DNA of 64,000 bases from Luteimonas granuli (GTDB lineage Bacteria > Pseudomonadota > Gammaproteobacteria > Xanthomonadales > Xanthomonadaceae): positions 1,364,001 through 1,428,000 of the forward strand of contig NZ_CP042218.1 of assembly GCF_007795095.1 (NCBI RefSeq). Direction: 5' to 3'. The translations under genes were made by a program, and so were the position numbers. This document shows, in pieces, positions 57,226 through 64,000 of this stretch. The stretch's first letter is position 1; the number at the start of each line of letters is the position of its first letter. Under the pieces are notes generated by a model. The model saw nothing but the letters and a program-made list of their open reading frames with translations, was not told where the DNA came from and searched no databases.

Positions 57226-58089
57226 TCAGCCGGCCGCGGGCGCGGCGGGGGCGGGAGCGGCCTGCGCGGCCACGGGGGCGGACCTGGCCTTCTCGGCCGC
57301 CAGCCACTGTTCGTACTCGGCCACCGGGACCGCGCGCACCACGATCGGCATGAAGCCGTGGTCCTTGCCGCACAGCTCGGCGCACTGGCCGCGGTAGACG
57401 CCGGGCTCGCTGATCTCGGTCCAGTGCTCGTTGACGATGCCCGGCACCGCGTCCTGCTTCCAGCCCAGCGCCGGCACCCACCAGGAGTGGATGACGTCGT
57501 CGGCGGTGATCACGAAGCGGATCTTGGTGTCCACCGGCACCACCAGCTCGTTGTCGACGTCGAGCAGGTAGTACGGGTTGGCGGCGGCGTCGGGGCGCGC
57601 CCCGCTCTGGCGGATGCGGTCGCTCTCGCGGTCGAGGCGGCTGGTGATGGAGACGTCCTCGCCGAGGTAGTCGTACTTCCACATCCACTGGTAGCCGGTG
57701 ACCTTGATGGTCATGGCCGAGTCGCGGGTGTCGTACATCGCGATCAGCTTCGTGGTGGCCGGCCAGGCCATGACCACCAGCAGGATCACCGGGATCACCG
57801 TCCACAGGACCTCGAGCCCGGTGTGGTGGCTCCACTTCGCCGCCACCGCGCCCCTGGACTTGCGGAAGGCGAAAATCGCGTAGCCCATGGCCAGGAACAC
57901 CACCAGACCGATCGCGGCGCAGATCCAGAACACCAGCATGTGCGCGTCGTACGCGTTCTGCGAGGTCGCGGTGACGCCGCGCCCCATGTTCAGCTGCCAT
58001 GGCTTCGGATCACCGGCCTGCGCCAGCGCCGCCACCGGCACCATGGCCGCGGCCGCCATCACCCACCGCAAGAAACGACCCTGCATCAT
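57226..58089 (-). CDS. ctaC: cytochrome c oxidase subunit II (CuA)
   Basis: A 287-residue subunit accepting electrons from cytochrome c. It has a signal peptide (ends AALAQA), two membrane helices (about 50-72 and 92-114) and a periplasmic cupredoxin. The CuA motif is CAELCGKDHGFM with both Cys, His and Met; WQWMW-type YQWMWKYDYLG and DVIHSWWVPALG are present. An Ala/Pro-rich tail follows. There is no fused cytochrome c domain, so a separate carrier such as the cytochrome c4 at 11036 is needed. ATG codons at 58089 and 58086 are alternatives. Confidence 0.97.
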   Translation of the reverse strand: MMQGRFLRWVMAAAAMVPVAALAQAGDPKPWQLNMGRGVTATSQNAYDAHMLVFWICAAIGLVVFLAMGYAIFAFRKSRGAVAAKWSHHTGLEVLWTVIPVILLVVMAWPATTKLIAMYDTRDSAMTIKVTGYQWMWKYDYLGEDVSITSRLDRESDRIRQSGARPDAAANPYYLLDVDNELVVPVDTKIRFVITADDVIHSWWVPALGWKQDAVPGIVNEHWTEISEPGVYRGQCAELCGKDHGFMPIVVRAVPVAEYEQWLAAEKARSAPVAAQAAPAPAAPAAG

Positions 58090-58327
58090 GCGTGCAACCC
58101 CAATGTCGTCGCGGCCAGCGGCCGCTTGCTGGAACGGTTGTCTGGAAGTCCCCAAGCCGGCTCGACGCCCGGCGAGTGGACCCGTCGCGCCCCCCTCAGG
58201 CGCGTTGCGTCGCGCCGAGAATAGCCGCCGGCTTGCTTGACCGGCAAGCGGCGGTGCGCAACGGGAACCGCGCGTCCGCGCTTTTCCCGGGAGCGACCGC
58301 TAGAATCCGGCTTTCCCCACGCCGTGC

Positions 58328-61300
58328 ATGATGACCGTGAACGACCTCCCCCTCGGCGAACTCCCGCCGCCCCCCGAGCCATTGCGCGCAGCCATCACCC
58401 GGCACTGGCTCGCGGACGAGGCGACACGGGTCCGCGCGCTGCTTGAAGAGGCGCGCCAGCCCGCGGACGATGCCGCGGCCATCGCCGCCACCGCCGCCGA
58501 CCTCGTGCGACGCGTGCGCGTGCGCGCGCCGGAGCAGGGCGTGGTCGAATCCTTCATGCGCCAGTACGACCTCGGCAGCGAGGAGGGCGTGCTGCTGATG
58601 TGCGTGGCCGAGGCGCTGCTGCGCATCCCCGACCAGGACACCGCCGACGCCCTGATCCGCGACAAGCTGGGCGAAGCCGACTGGAAGAAGCACATGGGCC
58701 AGTCGGAGTCGGTGCTGGTCAACGCTTCGACCTGGGGCCTGATGCTGACCGGCCACCTGGTGGACCTGGCCGACGGGACCAAGCGCGACGTGCATGGTGC
58801 GTTCAAGCGCCTGGTCGGCCGCGTGGGCGAACCGGTGATCCGCCTGGCGGTGCGCCAGGCGATGAAGATCATGGGCCATCAGTTCGTGATGGGCCGCACG
58901 ATCGGCGAGGCCCTGGCGCGGGCGCGCAAGGGCCGCAACGCCCAGTACCGCTATTCGTTCGACATGCTCGGCGAGGCCGCGCTGACGCAGCGCGATGCCG
59001 ACCGCTACCTGGAGGCCTACCGCAGCGCGATCGACGCCATCGGCCGCGACACGCGCGGCGATGCCGATGCCATCGTCGCGCCCTCGATCTCGGTCAAGCT
59101 TTCCGCCCTGCACCCGCGCTATGAACACGCCAAGCGCCGGCGCGTGCTGGCCGAACTCGCGCCGCGCCTGCTGGACCTGGCACAGCGCGCGAAGGGCCAC
59201 GGCATCGGCCTGACCGTCGACGCCGAGGAGGCCGACAGGCTGGAACTGTCGCTGGACGTGATCGAGGCCGCATGGCGCGATGCGTCCCTGGCCGGCTGGG
59301 ACGGCTTCGGCATCGTGGTCCAGGCCTACCAGAAGCGGGCGCCGTTCGTCATCGACTGGATCGTCGGGCTGGCCCGCCGCGGTGGCCGGAAGATCCCGGT
59401 GCGCCTGGTCAAGGGCGCGTACTGGGACGCCGAGGTCAAGCGCGCCCAGGTCGACGGCCTGTCCGGCTACCCCGTGTTCACGCGCAAGCCCAACACCGAC
59501 GTCAGCTACCTCGCCTGCGCCCGCCGCCTGCTCGACGCCGGCCATGCGGTGTACCCGATGTTCGCCACCCACAACGCGCAGACCATCGCCGCCGTGCACC
59601 GCATGGCCACCGGCCGCCCGTTCGAGTTCCAGAAGCTGCACGGCATGGGCGACGACCTCTACGACGAGGTGATCCCCGGCGACCGCCTCGACGTGCCCTG
59701 CCGCGTCTACGCGCCGGTGGGCAGCCACGAGGACCTGCTGCCCTACCTGGTGCGGCGCCTGCTCGAGAATGGCGCCAACTCAAGCTTCGTGAACCGCATC
59801 ACCGACGAGGACGTGCCGGTCGAGGACCTGGTGCGCGACCCGGTCGAGGTCGTGGCGTCCTTCGAATCCATCCCGCATCCGCGCATCCCGCTGCCCGCCG
59901 GACTCTATCGCCAGCAGGGCCATGAAAGGACCAACTCCATGGGCATCAACCTCGCCAACGACGACGAACTGCGCGGCCTGGCCGCGGCCATCGCGGCCGG
60001 GGATACCGACTGGACGGCCGCGCCGCTGGTGCCCGGCGCCAGCAGCACCGCGTCCTGGATCGACGTCACCGACCCCGCCGACCGCCGCCGCACCGTCGGC
60101 CGCTGGCAGCCCGCGGACGAGGCCACGGTGCAGCGCGCCGTGACCAATGCGGTGGCCGCGCAGCCGGCCTGGAACGCGACGCCCGCGGCCTCCCGCGCCG
60201 CGATCCTTGAGCACGCCGCCGACCTGATGGAGCAGCGCATGCCGCGCTTCATCGCCATGTGCACGCGCGAGGCCGGGAAGACCGTGGTCGACGGTGTCGC
60301 CGAGGTGCGCGAGGCGGTCGACTTCCTGCGCTACTACGCCGGCGAGGCGCGCCGCCAGTTCGCCCTGGACACCCTGCCCGGGCCGACCGGCGAATCCAAC
60401 ACCCTGCAGCTCGAGGGTCGCGGCGTCTTCGTGTGCATCAGTCCCTGGAACTTCCCGCTGGCGATCTTCGCCGGCCAGGTGGCCGCGGCCCTGGCCGCGG
60501 GCAACAGCGTGCTGGCCAAGCCGGCCGAGCAGACCAACCTGGTCGCGCATGCGGCGGTGAAGCTGCTGCACGAGGCCGGCGTCCCGGAGGCCGTGCTGCA
60601 GCTGGTCCCCGGCGACGGTGCCAGCGTCGGCGCCGCGCTGACCTCGGACCCGCGCGTGGCCGGCGTCGCTTTCACCGGCTCGACCGCGACCGCGCGCGCG
60701 ATCAACCGCGCGCTCGCCGGCCGCGACGCCGCGATCGGCGTGCTGATCGCCGAGACCGGCGGCCAGAACGCGCTGATCGCCGACTCGTCGTCGCTGCCCG
60801 AGCAGGTGGTGAAGGACGCGATCGGTTCGGCCTTCACCTCGGCCGGGCAGCGCTGCTCGGCGGCGCGGGTGCTGTTCGTGCAGGAGGACATCGCCGACAA
60901 GGTCATCGACATGCTGGCCGGCGCGATGGCCGAACTGGTGGTCGGCGACCCGGGCGAGCTGGCGACCGACGTGGGTCCGGTGATCGACTCGGACGCGCTG
61001 TGCCTGCTCGAGGAGCACGCGCGGGAGATGGCTGGCGCGCGCCTGATCGCCGAGGCCCCGCTGCCCGCGGCCGCAGCGCACGGCACGTTCTTCGCGCCGC
61101 GCGCCTGGGAGATCGATTCGATCGGACGCCTCGAGCGTGAGAACTTCGGGCCGGCGCTGCACGTGGTGCGCTGGAAGGCCGACCAGCTCGACGCTGTCGT
61201 CGACGCGATCAACGCCACCGGCTTCGGACTGACGCTGGGCATCCATTCGCGAATCGACGAGACCGTCGAGCGCATCGTGGGGCGGGCGAAGGTCGGCAAC

Positions 61301-61489
61301 ATCTACGTCAACCGCAACCAGATCGGCGCGGTGGTCGGCGTGCAGCCCTTCGGCGGACAGGGCCTGTCGGGCACCGGCCCCAAGGCCGGCGGCCCGCACT
61401 ACCTGCCGCGCTTCGCCACCGAGAAGACGGTGACCATCAACACCACCGCCGCCGGCGGCAACGCGTCGCTCCTGACGCTGGACGACTGA
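58328..61489 (+). CDS. putA: bifunctional proline dehydrogenase / P5C dehydrogenase
   Basis: Oxidises proline to glutamate in two steps. It has 1053 residues. The FAD-dependent PRODH barrel (about 90-490) contains DAEEADRLELSL, VRLVKGAYWDAEVK and FATHNAQTI, with NGANSSFVNRI. The ALDH domain (about 570-1030) has SPWNFPLAIF, FTGSTATAR, ETGGQNALI (Glu) and SAGQRCSAARV (catalytic Cys). There is no N-terminal ribbon-helix-helix DNA-binding domain and no long C-terminal extension, so it is the short type A PutA and not a transcriptional autoregulator. It is divergent from ctaC. Confidence 0.97.
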   Translation: MMTVNDLPLGELPPPPEPLRAAITRHWLADEATRVRALLEEARQPADDAAAIAATAADLVRRVRVRAPEQGVVESFMRQYDLGSEEGVLLMCVAEALLRIPDQDTADALIRDKLGEADWKKHMGQSESVLVNASTWGLMLTGHLVDLADGTKRDVHGAFKRLVGRVGEPVIRLAVRQAMKIMGHQFVMGRTIGEALARARKGRNAQYRYSFDMLGEAALTQRDADRYLEAYRSAIDAIGRDTRGDADAIVAPSISVKLSALHPRYEHAKRRRVLAELAPRLLDLAQRAKGHGIGLTVDAEEADRLELSLDVIEAAWRDASLAGWDGFGIVVQAYQKRAPFVIDWIVGLARRGGRKIPVRLVKGAYWDAEVKRAQVDGLSGYPVFTRKPNTDVSYLACARRLLDAGHAVYPMFATHNAQTIAAVHRMATGRPFEFQKLHGMGDDLYDEVIPGDRLDVPCRVYAPVGSHEDLLPYLVRRLLENGANSSFVNRITDEDVPVEDLVRDPVEVVASFESIPHPRIPLPAGLYRQQGHERTNSMGINLANDDELRGLAAAIAAGDTDWTAAPLVPGASSTASWIDVTDPADRRRTVGRWQPADEATVQRAVTNAVAAQPAWNATPAASRAAILEHAADLMEQRMPRFIAMCTREAGKTVVDGVAEVREAVDFLRYYAGEARRQFALDTLPGPTGESNTLQLEGRGVFVCISPWNFPLAIFAGQVAAALAAGNSVLAKPAEQTNLVAHAAVKLLHEAGVPEAVLQLVPGDGASVGAALTSDPRVAGVAFTGSTATARAINRALAGRDAAIGVLIAETGGQNALIADSSSLPEQVVKDAIGSAFTSAGQRCSAARVLFVQEDIADKVIDMLAGAMAELVVGDPGELATDVGPVIDSDALCLLEEHAREMAGARLIAEAPLPAAAAHGTFFAPRAWEIDSIGRLERENFGPALHVVRWKADQLDAVVDAINATGFGLTLGIHSRIDETVERIVGRAKVGNIYVNRNQIGAVVGVQPFGGQGLSGTGPKAGGPHYLPRFATEKTVTINTTAAGGNASLLTLDD

Positions 61490-61648
61490 GGCCAAAACTC
61501 CCCGGAGTACACGCCGCCCGCCGCGGCTGCAGGGGGAACCAGAAAAAGGTTTTTCTCCAGACTCCGGGGGTGACGGCGTGCAGTTGGCGCGCTGTCGCGC
61601 TTCTGGCGCACCGTTGCGCCTTGAAGTCGCCTCGTTGGGGTCCGCGCA

Positions 61649-61764
61649 GCCCGTCCCGCGCACAGGGGTGTGCTCCCCCGGCCGTCTCCGCGTCCTGCTC
61701 CCATCGGCCGGCCGCCGGCCATCCATGGCCGGCTGTCCGCACACCCCCTGTGCACGGGACGGGC
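61649..61764. repeat. REP/BIME-like long inverted repeat
   Basis: The left arm 61649-61672 (GCCCGTCCCGCGCACAGGGG then TGTG) and right arm 61740-61764 are reverse complements with one mismatch and one extra base. The 67-base interior contains GCCGGCC-ATCC-ATGGCCGGC, a further palindrome. The whole can fold into a nested hairpin, as in REP/BIME elements. No open frame crosses it convincingly. Confidence 0.6.
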
Positions 61765-61982
61765 TCCGACGTTCTGCGGCTTCGGGACGGAAGATCAAGA
61801 GCGGTCGCGAGCAGGGCAGCTCCTGGTCATGACGCCCTCCGTTTCAACGTCGACGTCGACGTGGCCCTCGTCCCGACCGCGACCAAAGGTCGTGCCCGCC
61901 GCGGACTTCACCGGAGCGCCCCTGGCGGCCGAGCCGGACTCGAACGGAGCGTCCCCTCGATCCGGAGAAGAACCAGAAAAAA

Positions 61983-62006
61983 GCCCCGCGGATGCGGGGC
62001 TTTTTT
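61983..62006. terminator. bidirectional terminator at the FadL-like 3' side
   Basis: GCCCCGC (61983-61989) pairs with GCGGGGC (61994-62000), flanked by a run of A on the left and TTTTTT on the right, so it has a U-tract in both directions. It lies 22 bases beyond the stop of the FadL-like gene. Confidence 0.85.
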
Positions 62007-62027
62007 CGTGAGTGCGCGATGCGCCGC

Positions 62028-63368
62028 TCAGAAGCGGTACTGCGCCGCGATGCCGAACAGGTTGGCGTCGCCGTCGTACGGCCCGGCGATGGTGCTGCCG
62101 CCGCTGGACACGCGGACCTTCGGATCCTTCGGCTTCAGGTGCATGAAGGCGAAGTCCACGTCGAACGCTTCGCTGACCTTCCAGGTGGCGCCGATCGAGT
62201 ACCAGTTGCGATCGTCGTCCGGCAGGCGCGGCGTGCGGTGGGCCAGGCTGGTCGGGGTCTCGTCGAGCGCCACGCCGCCGCGGAGCGTCCAGGCTTCGTT
62301 GAGCGCGTACTCGGCACCCAGCGACACGAAGTCGGTGTCGGACCACTCGAAGGGCTCGACCGAATCCGGATCCGGGTTGTCGAACTGGACCCGCACTTCC
62401 CGCAGCGACGACCAGCCGGTCCTGGTCCAGTTGGCCATCATCGCGAAACGGTCGGTGAAGTCGTAGCGCGCCACGAGGGCGGTGGTCGACGGGGTGGTGA
62501 GCTTCGCGCTGGCGCCGCCGTTCTGGAACAACTGCGCGGTCATCGGGCTGCTGTTGAACACCGTGCGCACGTCGCCCGGCACCTCCCAGGTGGCGGTGCC
62601 GCGCAGCTCGTAGTCGATCTCGGACTGGTAGCTGACGCCCAGCGAGAAGCGGTCGGTCGGGCGGAGGGCGATGCCCGCGATCCAGCCGAAGCCGGTGTCG
62701 TCGCCCTCGATCTCGGCATGGCCGTCACGGGCCTGCGGGACCGCGAAGGGCAGCGGGCGGGTCGCCGGGTTGGCGAACAGCAGGGTGCCGAAGTCCACGG
62801 ACTTGGACAGGGTCACGTCGGCCTTGGAGTACACGGCGCCGAGGCCGACCGAGACGTGGTCGCCGAGGTCGAGGGCCGCGGACAGCGTCAGGTTCACGAT
62901 CTTGACGTCGGAGGTGTCGGCGAAATAGCGGCCCTGCCAGTCGCGGTCGTACTCGGTCTTCAGGCCGAAGGGCGCGCTGACCATGGCGCCCAGCGCCACG
63001 CCGTTGTCGAGCTTGTGGATGACCGAGAACGCGGGGATCGGGGTGACGTCGCCGGCGTCGCCGCCATTGCCACCGGTGAGCGGGCGGCCGAGCACGTCGG
63101 TGCCGCTGCCTTCGAACTCGTAGCTCAGGTCGATGACCGAGAGGTCGGCCTGGACGGTGGTTCCTTCGAAGCGGGCCATCGAGGCCGGGTTGTTGACCAC
63201 GACCGCGGCGTCGCCTTCGTTGACGCCGGAACCGGCGAACGCGGCGCCGAGGCCCTTGACGCTGTTTTCCTTGAGCTGGAAGCCCGACGCATGGGCCGGG
63301 GCGAGGGCCAGGGCGCCGGCGATGCCGAGCGCGAGGGCCGAAGCCTGGACATGGGGGGAGATACGCAT
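62028..63368 (-). CDS. FadL/TodX-family outer-membrane transport protein
   Basis: A 446-residue outer-membrane porin for hydrophobic compounds such as long-chain fatty acids. The start is the ATG at 63368 with AGGAGT upstream; the signal peptide ends AHA-S. The mature N-terminus, SGFQLKENSVKGLGAAFAGSG, with NNPASMARF, is the plug (hatch) segment diagnostic of the family (FQL.E.S..G...AG......A.....NPA). A 14-strand-type barrel follows, ending LFGIAAQYRF with C-terminal Phe. The substrate is not defined by sequence. Confidence 0.93.
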   Translation of the reverse strand: MRISPHVQASALALGIAGALALAPAHASGFQLKENSVKGLGAAFAGSGVNEGDAAVVVNNPASMARFEGTTVQADLSVIDLSYEFEGSGTDVLGRPLTGGNGGDAGDVTPIPAFSVIHKLDNGVALGAMVSAPFGLKTEYDRDWQGRYFADTSDVKIVNLTLSAALDLGDHVSVGLGAVYSKADVTLSKSVDFGTLLFANPATRPLPFAVPQARDGHAEIEGDDTGFGWIAGIALRPTDRFSLGVSYQSEIDYELRGTATWEVPGDVRTVFNSSPMTAQLFQNGGASAKLTTPSTTALVARYDFTDRFAMMANWTRTGWSSLREVRVQFDNPDPDSVEPFEWSDTDFVSLGAEYALNEAWTLRGGVALDETPTSLAHRTPRLPDDDRNWYSIGATWKVSEAFDVDFAFMHLKPKDPKVRVSSGGSTIAGPYDGDANLFGIAAQYRF

Positions 63369-63568
63369 TCTGGACACTCCTGACAGGTGACTTGCTGGGG
63401 CGCGCCCGCGGCAACCGGGCGATGTGTCCCGCCCTGGGTACCTGCCGGAAGACCCCTCCCGACCGTGGCGCCGGCGCACTATACCGTGGCGGATGGGAGG
63501 GCGGAGGCATCCCCGGCCCAGGCGGGCCGGTTATCTTGGCGCGACCCCTGGCCGGCGACCCGCGATCC

Positions 63569-64000
63569 ATGTTCGTCTCCATCCCCACGCGTTCGATTCC
63601 CACCCTCCGCTGGGCCACGCCGCTGCTGTGTGCGGTCCTGTGGGTGGTCCATCTCTGGGCCAGCACCCGGCCCGAGGCCGTGGAGCAGGCGCTGATGGCG
63701 CGCTGGGGCGCGCTGACCGGCGGGCTGCTGGGGCCGCAGGGCCCGATGGCCTCCTGGGCCGACGGTGAGCGCGGCCTGCGCCTGCTCACGGCGCTGTTCG
63801 TGCATGCCGACTGGGCGCATCTGCTCGGCAACCTGGTGTTCCTGCTGATCTTCGGGTTGCCGGCCGAGCGGGTGATGGGGCCCTGGCGCCTGCTGGTGCT
63901 GTTCCTGGTCGGAGGCACGGTCGCCAATCTGGCCACGGTGATGGTGATCGATACTCCGGATCGCCTGGTGATCGGTGCCAGCGGCGCGGTCTCGGCGGTG
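63569..64000 (+). CDS. rhomboid family intramembrane serine protease (3' end off window)
   Basis: First 144 residues of a membrane protease; the gene runs past the window. After one hydrophobic N-terminal helix, LTALFVHADWAHLLGNLVFLLIFG carries the rhomboid H-x3-HLLGN motif. The segment GPWRLLVLFLVGGTVANL follows, and GASGA near residues 136-140 contains the catalytic Ser. The partner His of the Ser-His dyad would lie downstream of the window. It is divergent from the FadL-like gene. Confidence 0.9.
   Translation, partial: MFVSIPTRSIPTLRWATPLLCAVLWVVHLWASTRPEAVEQALMARWGALTGGLLGPQGPMASWADGERGLRLLTALFVHADWAHLLGNLVFLLIFGLPAERVMGPWRLLVLFLVGGTVANLATVMVIDTPDRLVIGASGAVSAV

Larger units (their letters stand above)
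61490..62027. other. 538-base intergenic region rich in inverted repeats
   Basis: No gene is supported between the convergent putA and FadL-like genes; open frames here lack ribosome sites and known domains. Inverted repeats include CCCCGGAGT (61500-61508) against ACTCCGGGG (61561-61569), enclosing GAAAAAGGTTTTTC, which could terminate putA. The long imperfect pair 61649-61672 / 61740-61764 and a terminator at 61983-62006 are listed separately. Confidence 0.6.

Overview
The window is high-G+C DNA (about 70%) packed with genes. It reads as the chromosome of a gammaproteobacterium, most likely Lysobacteraceae/Xanthomonadaceae (Lysobacter/Luteimonas-like). That placement is inferred from gene families and order: a plant-type glutamate-cysteine ligase, a periplasmic diheme cytochrome c4 followed by tandem DsbA genes, rpsU-yqeY-dnaG divergent from tsaD, and the ctaC-ctaD-ctaG-ctaE / SURF1-ctaA-cyoE oxidase block. 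No rRNA, tRNA, CRISPR array, insertion sequence or prophage was recognised.

Layout. 1-2330: glutathione-dependent formaldehyde detoxification operon frmR-adhC-fghA, with a G-tract operator over the frmR promoter. 2377-10906: an EAL-CBS-GGDEF signalling protein, a glutathione S-transferase, PEP carboxylase, a tiny Gln-rich ORF, gshA, a VIT-family metal transporter and the ribosome-assembly GTPase EngB. 11036-15592: periplasmic redox/folding genes (cytochrome c4, two DsbA proteins, an FKBP lipoprotein) plus a nuclease/phosphatase-fold enzyme and YaeQ. 15593-19322 is an accessory patch: a decayed DUF1801 gene, an AT-rich TylF-like methyltransferase that looks transferred, an unrecognised secreted protein with an internal duplication, a cupin and a GFA-family protein. 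19472-30155: lipoprotein azurin (frameshifted) and a complete-order nitrous oxide reductase operon nosR-nosZ-nosD-nosF-nosY-nosL-apbE (nosF frameshifted), with a ferritin-like gene divergent from nosR. 30201-35638: a large TonB-dependent receptor divergent from a two-gene unit (membrane glycosyltransferase plus outer-membrane beta-barrel) that has a near-consensus sigma-54 promoter. 35658-46380: TauE/SafE permease, soluble lytic transglycosylase, CCA-adding enzyme, VanZ-like protein, MidA-like methyltransferase, and a folate group (pteridine-reductase-like SDR, folK, folB) with an MscM-type channel and tsaD. 46489-50131: rpsU-yqeY-yihY-dnaG. 50136-58089: aa3-type cytochrome c oxidase structural and assembly genes, with the SURF1 gene frameshifted. 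58328-64000: PutA, a structured intergenic region, a FadL-type porin and the start of a rhomboid protease.

How it fits together. The window encodes two terminal respiratory branches, an aa3 oxygen reductase and a clade I N2O reductase, plus their candidate periplasmic electron donors (cytochrome c4, azurin). It also holds copper and heme delivery factors (NosL, NosDFY, CtaG, SURF1, a SCO-like protein, CtaA, CyoE). No nitrate, nitrite or NO reductase is present here, so N2O reduction may be free-standing unless those genes lie elsewhere. Glutathione links gshA, the GST and the formaldehyde operon.

Three genes (azurin, nosF, SURF1) each carry a single-base indel in a G/C run and are otherwise intact. 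Sequencing or assembly error is the simplest explanation and should be excluded before calling them pseudogenes. I did not find a convincing wholly new system. The best leads are the sigma-54-linked glycosyltransferase/beta-barrel pair and the duplicated-module secreted protein beside the transferred methyltransferase.
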